Numbered from the stretch's first letter, positions 18,101 through 28,287 are shown. The stretch is 64,000 bases of DNA from Sagittula salina (GCF_017813235.1 NZ_JAGISH010000006.1:1-64000); one strand, 5' to 3'. Notes: a model not told the origin generated them from the letters alone. Numbers and translations: made by a program.

Positions 18101-19767
18101 TGACCGCCGTCACGTGGATCGATACGCCCGAGGGCGATCCCGCCGCCGGGCTGATCGCGGCGCTCCTGCCGGAGGTGCGGCCGATGCCGCCGCTGGCCGC
18201 GACCGCGCCCGAAGACACAGTCTGGTTCCCCTCCCACCACGCCTTTGCAGCCCGGGCGGCGGAGTTCGCAGCGACCCCCTGCGCACTGCATGTCGCCGTC
18301 CGGCGCGGCAGATCGCTGGCTGCGGATGCGCAGGTCCTGCGCGCGTTGGCCGACCGCCTGGCGCCACGCGTGACCTTCCACGCACTCAGCCCCGCCGCCG
18401 CCACCGCCTTGCAGGCTCTCGGCATTGACGCGGCTCCTCTCGGGACGGCCCCTACCGCCCCGCCCCCCTCCGACCGCGCGGTGATCGAACCGGATCGCGA
18501 CCGGCTGCTGCACATCCGCCACGGGGTGGAAACGCCGCTTCCGCTGACGGCGCTGAACTGGGCGCGGCTTGCCCGTGGTGCGGTGCTGACCGCGCCCGGC
18601 GATCTGGAACCCGACTGGCATGACCTTGCAGCGCTGGCATCGCGTCTGCCCTCGCCGGGTGACCCCGGCCGCCACCTGCTTTTCATCACGCCCAACGGCG
18701 TTGGCCTTGGCCACTTGACCCGGCAGCTTGCCGTGCTGCACGCCATGACCGAACCGGTGCGGGCAACGTTCTGGAGCTTTTCCCGCGCCGCCCTCATCGC
18801 GCAGGCAGCAGGCCACGACGTGCTGCTCCGCCACACCGCCGAACACCTCGGCGCCGATCCCTCCGCATGGCAGATGCGCGAAACGGAGGCGCTGGCGACC
18901 TACCTGCGTCGCTTTCGCCCCGCCGCCATCGTCACCGATGGCAGTCAGGTCGAACCCTTCCTGCGCGACGCGATGGCGCAACCCGGCTGCCATCACGCAC
19001 GGCTGATCTGGATCCGGCGCGGCATGTGGCGCGCCGATGCTGATGCGCGCGGCCTGTCCGACGTGCGCTTCTGCGACCGCGTGCTGATTCCGGGCGACCT
19101 TGCCGCCCGCGCCGACCCTGGCGCCACCGCCCGCGCGAATCCCTTTCCGCCGGGTCTGTCAAAGACACGAACCAGCGCACCGGTCGTCCTTTCCCCCGCC
19201 ACGTCACCTCTTTCGCGCCGCGACGCGCGTCGTGCTCTGGGCCTCGGGTTTGGCACAGGAACGACCTGCCTGGTCTCCCTTGGGGGAGAAGCGTTTTCCC
19301 GCACGGCGGGGGTGGAGGATCGCCTGCGTCAGCTCGCCCGCAAGGCCCGCGTCACGCTCGTCTGGGCTCGCTCGCCGCTGGCGGCGCCATCAGACCATGC
19401 CGACGATACCCGCCAGATCGCCCTGTATCCGATCAGCCCTTACCTCGCCGCTTTCGATGGTGTCATTTCTGCCTGCGGCTACAATTCCTTCCACGAACTC
19501 ATGACAATGACAAACAGGCCCGTGCTCTTTGTTCCAACGATCAACGAGCGCCTGGACGATCAGGGCGCGCGTGCCCGGCATGCCGCGTCCGAAGGCTGGG
19601 CGCTATGCTTCGACCCGGAGCAGGGACACGACGAATCGGCGGTTCTGCGCAGTTTCCTTGGCTCGCTCCGTCGCGCGGAGCCTGTCGCGGGGCGCCCGCC
19701 CGGCAATCCGACAGGGGCGGCAGAGATGGCGGCGACCATCCAGGACTGCATTCGGGGGAATATCTGA
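18097..19767 (+). CDS. MurG/GT28-like glycosyltransferase
   Basis: 556 residues counted from the ATG at 18097, which overlaps the previous stop (ATGA) and has GGAGG upstream. An N-terminal extension of about 190 residues precedes a GT-B core: PNGVGLGHLTRQ near residue 200 is the acceptor-side glycine loop, and SACGYNSFHELM near residue 458 with FVPTINERLDDQ matches the UDP-sugar-binding end of MurG-like enzymes. It probably works with the TPR-GT4 next to it, but the product is unknown. Confidence 0.78.
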   Translation: MMTAVTWIDTPEGDPAAGLIAALLPEVRPMPPLAATAPEDTVWFPSHHAFAARAAEFAATPCALHVAVRRGRSLAADAQVLRALADRLAPRVTFHALSPAAATALQALGIDAAPLGTAPTAPPPSDRAVIEPDRDRLLHIRHGVETPLPLTALNWARLARGAVLTAPGDLEPDWHDLAALASRLPSPGDPGRHLLFITPNGVGLGHLTRQLAVLHAMTEPVRATFWSFSRAALIAQAAGHDVLLRHTAEHLGADPSAWQMRETEALATYLRRFRPAAIVTDGSQVEPFLRDAMAQPGCHHARLIWIRRGMWRADADARGLSDVRFCDRVLIPGDLAARADPGATARANPFPPGLSKTRTSAPVVLSPATSPLSRRDARRALGLGFGTGTTCLVSLGGEAFSRTAGVEDRLRQLARKARVTLVWARSPLAAPSDHADDTRQIALYPISPYLAAFDGVISACGYNSFHELMTMTNRPVLFVPTINERLDDQGARARHAASEGWALCFDPEQGHDESAVLRSFLGSLRRAEPVAGRPPGNPTGAAEMAATIQDCIRGNI

Positions 19768-20360
19768 TGGCATCGACCGACGATCAGGATACCGATGCGC
19801 TGATCCTCCTGCGTCAGGCGGGTCGCGAACGGCAGGAACTCGGACGGCGCCTCGCGCGCTATGAATTCGAAGCGCTGAAACGAGACCTCTCGGATCCGGG
19901 CGCCTTCGACCTCCGGCTGGAATTCGGAGACGTCAGGCCGGGCCGCCTGCTGCTCGATCCCGATCTGGATACCGCCCCGCAAACGCTGGACGCACTACCG
20001 CGTTTGCCGGTGCCTCTGGGCCGCGTTGCATGGGCGGACCATCCCGAAGACCTGCCCGTGACCGGAATTCTCATAGGCGACCTGCGCCCCCCCGTGCTTG
20101 CCTCCGGCCTGCTTGCGCTGCTCACGGAACATCACCAGCAGCCTTTCGCGCGATTGTTGTTTCTCTGCAGGACGCTGGCACCTGTGCACGTGCTCGGTCG
20201 CTACGGCTTCATCTGCGCCTGCATCGGTGACGCCCCGGTGGACGGTGTCGGCATTACTCTCGGCCTTCGTCACGGGCTGCATCAGATCCGGACGCTTGAC
20301 GAGGGCGCTCTCCTCTGGTCGAGCGAAACCGCAGAGGCGCCCCACTGCCAACCGCCCTGA
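19767..20360 (+). CDS. Unrecognised 197-residue protein
   Basis: Starts at an ATG overlapping the stop of the MurG-like gene by one base (TGATG), so it belongs to the same translational unit. The N-terminus is charged and helical (RQAGRERQELGRRLARYEFEAL), followed by an alpha/beta part. No signal peptide, membrane helix or known motif was seen. Its tight coupling to two glycosyltransferases suggests a helper or small enzyme in the same glycan pathway; this is context only. Confidence 0.6.
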   Translation: MASTDDQDTDALILLRQAGRERQELGRRLARYEFEALKRDLSDPGAFDLRLEFGDVRPGRLLLDPDLDTAPQTLDALPRLPVPLGRVAWADHPEDLPVTGILIGDLRPPVLASGLLALLTEHHQQPFARLLFLCRTLAPVHVLGRYGFICACIGDAPVDGVGITLGLRHGLHQIRTLDEGALLWSSETAEAPHCQPP

Positions 20361-20602
20361 AAGCGCGGTCGCGCGCTGCGCGAGTTGCATGTGCTTATAC
20401 CGCGTATTAACTATACATCGGGGAAGAGGCCAAGTGACTGCCGGTGAACGGGATTTCAGGCACGAGGCCTCCATCAGCGTGTCGGGATGCTGCAAAATCC
20501 TATCGCTAACTGTGAATTGCCCCGAGAACTCCGCCACCCCGCCCCAGAACAGCCACTTTCAAGTGCGATTTCTGACCAAGCCCGGAAGGACAGGAGTCCA
20601 GG
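20361..20602 (+). promoter_or_regulatory. Intergenic region with a possible internal promoter
   Basis: 242 bases between the 197-residue gene and the membrane-anchored protein. An A+T-rich patch at about 20391-20418 contains TATACA, a possible -10, without a well-spaced -35. No convincing small gene is seen in the rest. Confidence 0.3.
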
Positions 20603-21754
20603 ATGCCCAGCTTCAGAATGCCGAAACTCGGCAAGAACAGCATCGGCCCATCGGCCAGAGCAAAGACAGACACCGCCCCCACCTCGACAGCGTCGCCGAA
20701 GCCGACCTATGCGGCAAGGCAGGAGCGCAAACGGAGCCTCGTTCTGGCCTCCGCCACGCTGGTCTGCGCGTTGGGTATTGGCTACGTCATGCAATACGGC
20801 CTGCCCGGCATGGACAATCGTGACGAGGCCCGCACCCGGCCCATGGCACTGACGGACATCACGCCGACCTCCTCCGCCGCCGGGGACATGCCGCGCCGCG
20901 AGCCAGAAACCGGAGTATCGGCCCGCATCGCAGAAGGCACCCATTCGGCGAAGGCCGCGCTGCAATCCACCGACGCACCCGCACCGATCACCCTAGCCGC
21001 ACTCGAAGACGTCTCGCCCGGGGCCGCCCCGGCCACGCCCGACATGCAATCCGTGCAATCCGTGCCCGACCCCGCCTGCGACGTCACCATGAGCGCCGAA
21101 CCGGCGGCGGGCGCGCTCGTCAAGCTGACGCTCGACGCACCCTGCAACGCCTCTGAACGCCTGACCCTGCACCATCAGGGCATGATGGTCACCGCCGCCA
21201 CCGGGAAGAACGGCCACCTTGCCATCACCGTGCCTGCGCTGGCCGAAAAGGCGCTATTCATCGCCTCCTTTGCTTCCGGCGATGGTGCCACCGCGCTGGC
21301 GGAGGTTCCGACCCTCTCGCTTTATGACCGTGTTGCATTGCAATGGAGGGGTGACACCGGCCTTGGCCTGCATGCCCGCGAATTCGGTGCCGATTACTTC
21401 GGCCCCGGCCATGTGCACGCCAGAACTGCACGCGACCTCGGTGCCACGGCCCGCGGCGAGGGCGGTTTTCTCGTGTCGCTCGGCGATGGGACCGCCCCCG
21501 ACGCCCTGCGCGCGGAGATCTATACCTTCCCGCGCGGCGCCGCCCACCGCGACGGCACCGTGGCGCTGAGCGTGGAGGCGGAGATTACCGCCGAGAACTG
21601 CGACCATCCTATCGAGGCGCAAACCCTTGAGATCCGAGACAGCGCAGCCCTGCGCACCCGCAATCTATTGCTGGATATGCCGGGCTGCGACGCCATGGGG
21701 GACTTTCTGGTGTTGAACAATCTGGTCGAAGACCTGACAATCGCCGCGAGGTAG
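20603..21754 (+). CDS. Membrane-anchored periplasmic protein of unknown function
   Basis: 383 residues. A basic cytoplasmic head of about 43 residues is followed by one hydrophobic segment (SLVLASATLVCALGIGYVM) and a long Ala/Pro-rich linker. The C-terminal part, from about residue 155, is beta-rich with four cysteines that could form disulfides. This type II topology places the folded part in the periplasm. No family recognised. The next gene begins 23 bases after its stop, so they are probably one unit. Confidence 0.65.
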   Translation: MPSFRMPKLGKNSIGPSARAKTDTAPTSTASPKPTYAARQERKRSLVLASATLVCALGIGYVMQYGLPGMDNRDEARTRPMALTDITPTSSAAGDMPRREPETGVSARIAEGTHSAKAALQSTDAPAPITLAALEDVSPGAAPATPDMQSVQSVPDPACDVTMSAEPAAGALVKLTLDAPCNASERLTLHHQGMMVTAATGKNGHLAITVPALAEKALFIASFASGDGATALAEVPTLSLYDRVALQWRGDTGLGLHAREFGADYFGPGHVHARTARDLGATARGEGGFLVSLGDGTAPDALRAEIYTFPRGAAHRDGTVALSVEAEITAENCDHPIEAQTLEIRDSAALRTRNLLLDMPGCDAMGDFLVLNNLVEDLTIAAR

Positions 21755-21777
21755 AAGTCAGGCGAACGAGGCCCTTC

Positions 21778-23343
21778 ATGAGCATCCGGCGTGCGGCGAT
21801 CTTCGCCGCACTTTTCTTCGTGCAGACGCTTTTCGCCCTGCCCGCGGCCCTGGCACAGGACATCACCCTGCGCTCCCGCGACGGCTCCATCGAGCTGAAG
21901 GGCGACCTTCTGGGCTTCGACGGCGAATTCTACCGGATCGATACGCGCTTTGGCCGCCTCACCGTGGACGGATCCGGCGTCACCTGCGAAGGCATTGGCT
22001 GCCCCTCCCTGACCGACTACGTGGCCGAAGTGCAGGTCTCCGGCTCCGCCACGCTGGGCCGCGTCCTTGTCCCGGCCCTGATTGAAGCCTTCGCCGCACG
22101 CTCCGGCTTTGCCGCTGAACGGTTGCCGGAGGATCGCGACCATTTCACCTACGCGCTGACTGACCGGCGCACCGCGAAACTGGCTGGGCGCTTCCATTTC
22201 AGCGTCACAAATACCGATGCGGGCTTTGCCGGCCTGCTTGCCGACGAGGCTGACATTGTCATGGCCCTTCGCGAAATCCGCCCCGCAGAGGTCCAGCGGG
22301 CGCGCGAGGCAGGTCTGGGCGACATGACTCTGTCGAACCGCTCATCCGTGCTGGCGTTGGATGCGCTGGTGCCCATTGTCGCCCCCGGCAACCCGGTCGA
22401 CCGGCTGTCGCTTTCCGACCTCGTGGCGATCCTCTCCGGCAAGAAAAACAACTGGTCCGCTTTCGGCGGCCCCGACGCCCCCATCACCCTGCACGCCCGC
22501 GCGCAGTCTGCCGGGCTGTCCCAGTCCATCGAGGATAGCCTTCTGGTCCCGGCCCGAGCCACGCTGGGCGCGGCCACGCGTCACGCCTCCAACACCGCTT
22601 TGGCGGAGGCCGTGACCCGTGATCCCTTCGGCATCGCGCTCGCCGCCTTTTCCGACATCGGGGGGGCAAAGCCCCTGCCGCTAACCGGGCCCTGCGGTTT
22701 TCAGCTGCGCGCCGCACGCCGCACGGTCAAGACCGAAGACTACCCGCTCACGGCTCCGGCCTTCCTCTATATCCCGGCGCGCCGCCTGCCCGCGCTGGCT
22801 CGGGACTTCCTCAAATTCACCCGCAGTCCGGCGGCGCAGATCGTCATCCGCCGCGCCGGTTTCGTCGATCAGGCGCCGGAGGAAATCAGCGTCGACCTGC
22901 AGGGCGACCGTTTTGCGAACGCTGTCCTTTCGGCCGAGGGTACCGATGGCCTTTTTGAACTGCAGCGCATGACCCGTGCGCTCACCCCGATGCGCCGCCT
23001 GACAACGTCTTTCCGGTTCGAGGTGGGGTCCTCGCGACTCGACGCTCAATCGCGCTCCAATGTGCTGCAATTGGCCCGCGCGCTGGAAAGCGGGGCATAC
23101 GATGGGCGCGAACTACTCTTTGCCGGCTTCTCCGACGGTGCGGGACCCGCTGACGCCAACCTGCGCATCGCCGCCAAACGGGCGGAGGCCGTCCGCATCG
23201 CCGTCGAACTCGCCGCTGAAACCGCGGACCTGGAACGCACCCGCATGACCTCGGATGCTTTCGGAGAAGCCATGCCCATGGCCTGTGACGACACATCCTG
23301 GGGGCGCGAGGTCAACCGCCGCGTCGAAGTCTGGCTGCGCTGA
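21778..23343 (+). CDS. PstS-like substrate-binding domain fused to OmpA-type domain
   Basis: 521 residues with a signal peptide ending near LPAALAQ. Residues about 80-340 resemble a phosphate-type periplasmic binding domain (VSGSATLGRVLVPALIEAF, then LSDLVAILSGKKNNWS, typical of PstS-like proteins). Residues from about 400 form an OmpA-like peptidoglycan-binding domain (FRFEVGSSRLDAQSRSNVLQLA, then GFSDGAGPADANLRIAAKRAEAV). The protein is therefore probably held on the cell wall while binding a ligand. No phosphate ABC transporter lies nearby, so a role in phosphate uptake is doubtful. Last gene of the rightward set. Confidence 0.8.
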   Translation: MSIRRAAIFAALFFVQTLFALPAALAQDITLRSRDGSIELKGDLLGFDGEFYRIDTRFGRLTVDGSGVTCEGIGCPSLTDYVAEVQVSGSATLGRVLVPALIEAFAARSGFAAERLPEDRDHFTYALTDRRTAKLAGRFHFSVTNTDAGFAGLLADEADIVMALREIRPAEVQRAREAGLGDMTLSNRSSVLALDALVPIVAPGNPVDRLSLSDLVAILSGKKNNWSAFGGPDAPITLHARAQSAGLSQSIEDSLLVPARATLGAATRHASNTALAEAVTRDPFGIALAAFSDIGGAKPLPLTGPCGFQLRAARRTVKTEDYPLTAPAFLYIPARRLPALARDFLKFTRSPAAQIVIRRAGFVDQAPEEISVDLQGDRFANAVLSAEGTDGLFELQRMTRALTPMRRLTTSFRFEVGSSRLDAQSRSNVLQLARALESGAYDGRELLFAGFSDGAGPADANLRIAAKRAEAVRIAVELAAETADLERTRMTSDAFGEAMPMACDDTSWGREVNRRVEVWLR

Positions 23344-23415
23344 AAATCGGCCGAGGCCAATCCGTATCCAGTGAGGAACCCTTCAATGGGGACGGTGACT
23401 GACCGGAACGAGTCC

Positions 23416-24180
23416 CTAAAGGAACCCCTCCGATCGGAAGCTCGTCTCTGACGACTTTCCGATGATGAGGTGGTCGTGCAAGATGATCCCCAACGCCTCC
23501 GCCGCTTGCTGAATCTGCTCGGTCACGACGATATCCGCCTCCGAAGGCGTGGGATCGCCCGAAGGGTGGTTATGCACCAGGATCAGTGCCGTGGCGTTCA
23601 ACTCAAGCGCGCGCTTGACCACCTCCCGCGGGTAGACCGGGACATGATCCACAGTACCGCGCGCCTGTAGTTCGTCGGCGATCAGCACGTTCTTTCGGTC
23701 GAGGAAAAGCACGCGGAACTGCTCCACGTCGCGATGCGCCATGCTTGTCTGGCAGTAGTCCAGCAGCGCGTTCCAGCCGCTCAGCACGGGCTTTTTCAGC
23801 ACCTTCGCGCGCGCCAGACGATGCGCGGCGGCCTCGATGATCTTCAGTTCGCAGACGACCGCTTCTCCCACCCCGCTGACCTCCGCCAGCCGGTGCGTAG
23901 GCGCGGAGAGTACCGCGTTGAAATCACCAAAGACCTCAAGCAGTTGGCGGGCCAAAGGCTTCACGTCGCGCCGGGGGATCGCACGGAAGAGAACAAGCTC
24001 CAGCATCTCGTAGTCGGGCAGCGCATCGGCCCCGCCCACCAGAAATCGCTCCCGCAGGCGGGCGCGGTGATCCTTGATATAGGACGGCTGGGCGCTGGTC
24101 GCCTGTGCCGGAATCTCCGGTGCCTCGTCGCGCGCAAACAGTGGGGCCTGCGAATCGGAAAACTGGCGGTAGCGGCTCAT
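23416..24180 (-). CDS. radC: RadC-family protein (JAMM/MPN domain)
   Basis: 254 residues. A helix-hairpin-helix-like N-terminal part is followed by the MPN+ domain with HNHPSGDPTPSEAD near residue 205, the H-x-H-x(7)-S-x(2)-D metal site of JAMM proteins. The family is called RadC for historic reasons; a direct repair activity is not established. Starts at 24180 and converges on the PstS-OmpA gene. Confidence 0.93.
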   Translation of the reverse strand: MSRYRQFSDSQAPLFARDEAPEIPAQATSAQPSYIKDHRARLRERFLVGGADALPDYEMLELVLFRAIPRRDVKPLARQLLEVFGDFNAVLSAPTHRLAEVSGVGEAVVCELKIIEAAAHRLARAKVLKKPVLSGWNALLDYCQTSMAHRDVEQFRVLFLDRKNVLIADELQARGTVDHVPVYPREVVKRALELNATALILVHNHPSGDPTPSEADIVVTEQIQQAAEALGIILHDHLIIGKSSETSFRSEGFL

Positions 24181-24215
24181 ATCGGGATCCTGCGCCCACC
24201 GTGGTAAAAGCCGCG

Positions 24216-24842
24216 TTAACGCGCCTTCACATTTTTGCGTTTCTTCTCGCGCCGATCATAGGTTGCCACGCGCCAGGCGTAGATGGCGATCAGCCCAACC
24301 ACCACGGCGGTGGATATCGGGTTCAGCCAGGCGCTCACCGCTTCATACCCCCCCTCCAGCCAGTAGCCGGCCAATGTCAAAGCGGCTGTCCACGCGATGG
24401 TGCCCACCGCACTGAACCCCAGAAACAAGGCCCGCGGCATCCGCCGTACGCCTGCGGGTACGGAGATCAGCGTGCGGACGGTCGGGATCAGGCGCCCGAT
24501 CAGCACGGCGCTGCCCCCATGGCGGTCGAACCAACCGTTCGCACGGTCCAGTTCATCAGGCGAGATCGACAACCAGCGCCCGTGTCGTTGCGACAGGTGG
24601 CAAATGCGGTCGAAACCTATGCGACGTGCGCCCCAGTACCACAGGTACGCTCCCGCCAGCGAACCGGCGCTGCCTGACAGGATCACCGCCAGCAGAGACA
24701 TATCACCCCGCGCGGCGTTGAAGCCTGCCAGCGGCATCACGAGTTCCGAGGGAATGGGAGGAAAGACGTTCTCGAGGAACATCAGGAGCGCGATACCGAA
24801 CGGCCCCATGCTGTTGATAAGGCTGGTGATCCAGTCGAACAT
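24216..24842 (-). CDS. DedA-family membrane protein
   Basis: 208 residues, four to five membrane segments. FLENVFPPIPSELVMP near the N-terminus and GRLIPTVRTLISVPAG in the middle are the two re-entrant motifs of the DedA/VTT superfamily, implicated in lipid scrambling and membrane homeostasis. The ATG at 24842 has GGAGGT five bases upstream; the frame is open further but a hairpin lies there. Transcribed toward radC, 35 bases before it, so the two may be cotranscribed. Confidence 0.92.
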   Translation of the reverse strand: MFDWITSLINSMGPFGIALLMFLENVFPPIPSELVMPLAGFNAARGDMSLLAVILSGSAGSLAGAYLWYWGARRIGFDRICHLSQRHGRWLSISPDELDRANGWFDRHGGSAVLIGRLIPTVRTLISVPAGVRRMPRALFLGFSAVGTIAWTAALTLAGYWLEGGYEAVSAWLNPISTAVVVGLIAIYAWRVATYDRREKKRKNVKAR

Positions 24843-24861
24843 GCGTACCTCCGGAAATGCA

Positions 24862-24890
24862 GACGGCCCGTGTAAGGAACACGGGCCGTC
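24862..24890 (-). terminator. Hairpin between dnaJ and the dedA-like gene
   Basis: Perfect 12-bp arms (24862-24873 and 24879-24890) around AAGGA, about 100 bases past the dnaJ stop and 20 bases before the dedA-like start. The tail on the minus strand is TGCATTTCC, only partly T-rich, so read-through is possible. Confidence 0.6.
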
Positions 24891-24988
24891 CGGCATTGTT
24901 CCGATTTCCCGATGCGCCGCCGATCTTTTCGGTAAAAACCGGGCAATGACACATCAGCCGATCCAGGGCCGTTCGCCCGGGCACCGGA

Positions 24989-26137
24989 TCAGCCCTTCAT
25001 CGAATCCCAGAAGTTGCGTACCGAACTGAAAAAGCTTGAGCCTTCTGGGTTGTTGTCCTCCGACAACTGTTCGAATTCGCGCAGCAACTCCTTCTGGCGG
25101 GTGGTCAGGTTCACGGGTGTTTCGACGGCAAGTTCGATGAACATGTCACCTGTACCACCGCCCCGCAACGCTGGCATACCCTTGCCACGCAGACGCATTT
25201 GGCGCCCGGATTGCGATCCTGCCGGGATTTTCACGCGGCTTCGGCCACCGTCGATCGTCGGCACCTCAATGTCGCCGCCCAGCGCTGCCGCAGCCAAGGA
25301 TACCGGGACGCGGCAATGCAGCTCCGTGCCTTCCCGTTCAAAGATCTTGTGCTGCTCAACCTCGATGAAGATGTAGAGATCGCCCGGAGGCCCACCCCGC
25401 ATTCCTGCCTCGCCTTCACCGGCCAGCCGGATGCGCGTGCCGGTCTCGACCCCTGCCGGGATATTCACCGACAGCGCGCGCTCCTTCTGCACGCGGCCCG
25501 CACCGTGGCATTTGGTGCACGGGTTCTTGATGATCTGGCCCAGTCCCGAACAGGTCGGACAAGTCCGCTCCACGGTAAAAAAGCCCTGCGTGGCCCGCAC
25601 TTTCCCCATGCCCGAACAGGTTGGACAGGTGGTCGGCTCCGACCCGCCTTCGGAGCCGGTGCCGCTGCACTGGCCGCAGGCGACCGACGTCGGCACATTG
25701 ATCGTCTTGGCAAGACCGCTGAAGGCGTCCTCCAGCGTCACGCGCAGGTTATAGCGCAGGTCCGCCCCGCGCGATGCGCGCTGGCGCCCACCACCCTGAC
25801 GGCCCCCCATGAAGTCGCCAAACAGGTCGTCGAAAACGTCCGAAAAGGCAGAGGCGAAGTCGGGGTTACCCCCCATTCCGCCGCCGGGACGCGGACCACC
25901 GCCCATGCCGCCCTCGAAGGCCGCATGGCCATAACGGTCATAGGCCGCCTTCTTCTCGGCGTCCTTCAGAACCTCGTAGGCTTCGTTCACTTCCTTGAAC
26001 TGGGACTCCGCGTCCGGGTCGTCCTTGTTGCGGTCCGGGTGCAGTTCCTTGGCCTTCGTCCGGTACGCCTTCTTCAGCTCATCGGCGGACGCGCCACGCT
26101 GGGCCCCCAAAACCTCGTAATAATCACGCTTGGACAT
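24989..26137 (-). CDS. dnaJ: Chaperone protein DnaJ
   Basis: 382-residue type I J-protein, normal length. The J-domain has YEVLGAQRG and the HPD motif in [11 protein letters not shown]; next is a Gly/Phe-rich stretch of Gly-Gly-Met-Gly repeats. Four CxxCxGxG zinc motifs follow (starting [32 protein letters not shown]), then the C-terminal substrate-binding domain. The start has AGGAGG six bases upstream. It lies 79 bases after dnaK on the same strand with a strong hairpin between them. Confidence 0.98.
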   Translation of the reverse strand: MSKRDYYEVLGAQRGASADELKKAYRTKAKELHPDRNKDDPDAESQFKEVNEAYEVLKDAEKKAAYDRYGHAAFEGGMGGGPRPGGGMGGNPDFASAFSDVFDDLFGDFMGGRQGGGRQRASRGADLRYNLRVTLEDAFSGLAKTINVPTSVACGQCSGTGSEGGSEPTTCPTCSGMGKVRATQGFFTVERTCPTCSGLGQIIKNPCTKCHGAGRVQKERALSVNIPAGVETGTRIRLAGEGEAGMRGGPPGDLYIFIEVEQHKIFEREGTELHCRVPVSLAAAALGGDIEVPTIDGGRSRVKIPAGSQSGRQMRLRGKGMPALRGGGTGDMFIELAVETPVNLTTRQKELLREFEQLSEDNNPEGSSFFSSVRNFWDSMKG

Positions 26138-26161
26138 TCACGTCCTCCTCTCATATCGAAA

Positions 26162-26188
26162 GGGCCGGTCCGGCGTCCGGACCGGCCC
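26162..26188 (-). terminator. Hairpin between dnaK and dnaJ
   Basis: Perfect 12-bp G+C-rich arms (26162-26173 and 26177-26188) around a 3-base loop, followed on the minus strand by TTTCGATAT. It stands 28 bases past the dnaK stop and 24 bases before the dnaJ start. It probably terminates part of the transcripts and so lowers DnaJ relative to DnaK. Confidence 0.7.
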
Positions 26189-26216
26189 CTCGACTTGTGG
26201 GTTCCGCGAGCGTGCC

Positions 26217-28142
26217 TTAGCCGCGCTTGTTATCGCCCAGATCCTCGAAGTCGGCATCGACGATATTGTCGTCGGCCGAGGTGCTGTTATCGCCGGTTCC
26301 GCCGCCAGCGTCACCGTCTTCGCCCTTCTCGGCCTGCGCCTTGTAGATGGCCTCGCCCAGACGCATCGCCGCCTCGGTGACGTTCTGGATTCCGCCCTTC
26401 AGCTTGTCAGCCGTGACGTCGTCCTTTTCGAGATCGTCCTTCAGCGCCGCGACGGCCAGCTCGATGGCCTCGATTGTGCTCGGATCGACCTTGTCGCCAT
26501 GCTCTTCGATCGACTTCTCGGTCGAATGGATGAGGCTCTCGGCCTGGTTCTTCGCCTCGACCAGATCCTTGCGGGCCTTATCGCCTTCGGCGTTTTCCTC
26601 GGCTTCGCGCACCATACGCTCGATGTCGTCATCCGACAGACCGCCCGACGCCTGGATCGTGATCTTCTGCTCCTTGTGGGTGCCTTTGTCCTTGGCCCCC
26701 ACGGAGACAATACCATTGGCGTCGATGTCGAAGGTCACCTCGATCTGCGGCATGCCGCGCGGTGCCGGCGGGATGTCTTCCAGATTGAACTGGCCGAGCA
26801 TCTTGTTGTCCGCCGCCATCTCCCGCTCGCCCTGGAACACGCGGATGGTCACCGCGTTCTGGTTATCCTCGGCGGTCGAGAAGACCTGGCTCTTCTTCGT
26901 CGGAATGGTCGTGTTGCGGTCGATCAGGCGGGTGAACACGCCACCCAGCGTCTCGATGCCCAGCGACAGCGGGGTCACGTCCAGCAGGACCACGTCCTTC
27001 ACATCACCCTGAAGGACACCGGCCTGAATGGCGGCACCCATGGCGACGACTTCATCCGGGTTCACGCCCTTGTGCGGCTCCTTGCCAAAGAATTTCGTCA
27101 CCTCTTCGATGACCTTCGGCATACGCGTCTGACCGCCGACCAGCACGACTTCGTCGATGTCGGAGGTGGTCATGCCAGCGTCCTTCAGGGCCGCCTGACA
27201 GGGCTTGATTGACGCCTTGATCAGATCACCGACAAGGCTTTCCAGCTTGGCGCGGGTCAGCTTCATCACCAGGTGCAGCGGCGTGCCGCCGGAGCCCATC
27301 GAGATGAACGGCTGGTTGATCTCCGTCTGGGTGGCCGAGGACAGTTCGATCTTGGCCTTTTCAGCCGCCTCCTTGAGACGCTGCAGAGCCATCTTGTCCT
27401 TGGTCAGGTCGACCGAATGCTCTTTCTTGAACTGGTCCGCGAGGTAGTTGACGATCCGCATGTCGAAGTCTTCACCGCCGAGGAACGTGTCGCCGTTGGT
27501 GGATTTCACTTCGAACAGCCCGTCGTCGATCTCGAGGATGGTCACGTCGAACGTACCGCCGCCAAGGTCGTAGACGGCAATCGTCTTCGCGTCCTTCTTG
27601 TCGAGGCCATAGGCCAGCGCAGCCGCGGTCGGCTCGTTGATGATACGCAGCACTTCGAGGCCCGCGATCTTGCCCGCGTCCTTCGTTGCCTGACGCTGGG
27701 CGTCGTTGAAGTATGCCGGCACGGTGATGACCGCCTGGGTCACCTCCTCACCGAGATACGACTCGGCGGTCTCCTTCATCTTCTGCAGCGTGTAGGCGGA
27801 GATCTGCGAGGGCGAATACTTCTCGCCGCGAATCTCGACCCATGCGTCGCCGTTGCCACCGTCCACGATCTTGTACGGGACGATGTCCTTGTCTTTCGTC
27901 ACTTCCGCATCGGTGGTGCGGCGGCCGATCAGACGCTTCACGGCAAAGACGGTGTTTTCCGGGTTCGTCACGGCCTGGCGCTTGGCCGGCTGGCCCACCA
28001 GGCGTTCATCTTCGGTGAAACCGACGATGGAGGGGGTCGTGCGTGCCCCTTCGGCGTTCTCGATCACACGCGCCTGCGAACCATCCATGATGGCGACGCA
28101 GGAGTTGGTGGTCCCGAGGTCGATGCCAATAACCTTACCCAT
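26217..28142 (-). CDS. dnaK: Chaperone protein DnaK (Hsp70)
   Basis: 641 residues from the ATG at 28142, giving the family N-terminus [22 protein letters not shown] lies upstream, and the frame open to 28451 is not coding. The ATPase domain has the second phosphate motif [14 protein letters not shown] and the adenosine motif [11 protein letters not shown]. The substrate domain follows, and the acidic tail ends [13 protein letters not shown]. Partner of the downstream DnaJ in heat-shock folding. Confidence 0.99.
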   Translation of the reverse strand: MGKVIGIDLGTTNSCVAIMDGSQARVIENAEGARTTPSIVGFTEDERLVGQPAKRQAVTNPENTVFAVKRLIGRRTTDAEVTKDKDIVPYKIVDGGNGDAWVEIRGEKYSPSQISAYTLQKMKETAESYLGEEVTQAVITVPAYFNDAQRQATKDAGKIAGLEVLRIINEPTAAALAYGLDKKDAKTIAVYDLGGGTFDVTILEIDDGLFEVKSTNGDTFLGGEDFDMRIVNYLADQFKKEHSVDLTKDKMALQRLKEAAEKAKIELSSATQTEINQPFISMGSGGTPLHLVMKLTRAKLESLVGDLIKASIKPCQAALKDAGMTTSDIDEVVLVGGQTRMPKVIEEVTKFFGKEPHKGVNPDEVVAMGAAIQAGVLQGDVKDVVLLDVTPLSLGIETLGGVFTRLIDRNTTIPTKKSQVFSTAEDNQNAVTIRVFQGEREMAADNKMLGQFNLEDIPPAPRGMPQIEVTFDIDANGIVSVGAKDKGTHKEQKITIQASGGLSDDDIERMVREAEENAEGDKARKDLVEAKNQAESLIHSTEKSIEEHGDKVDPSTIEAIELAVAALKDDLEKDDVTADKLKGGIQNVTEAAMRLGEAIYKAQAEKGEDGDAGGGTGDNSTSADDNIVDADFEDLGDNKRG

Positions 28143-28255
28143 GTTTTCGATCCCTTTCTGTCTCAAGGCGATACAACGAGGCTGTGGACCCGTTACGGCG
28201 TCCGTACCCCGCATTTCAAGACGCTGACAGGTGCCTGCCACCGCGTTCGGAGGAC

Positions 28256-28287
28256 ATATAAGGAGGCCCCCGCGCTTTGCCAAGCAC
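28256..28287 (-). promoter_or_regulatory. Candidate heat-shock (RpoH) promoter of dnaK
   Basis: On the minus strand CTTGGCA is followed 14 bases later by CCTTATAT, close to the sigma-32 pattern CTTGAAA-N(13-14)-CCCCATNT. This would give an untranslated leader of roughly 105 bases. Assigned by eye; the match is imperfect. Confidence 0.4.
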
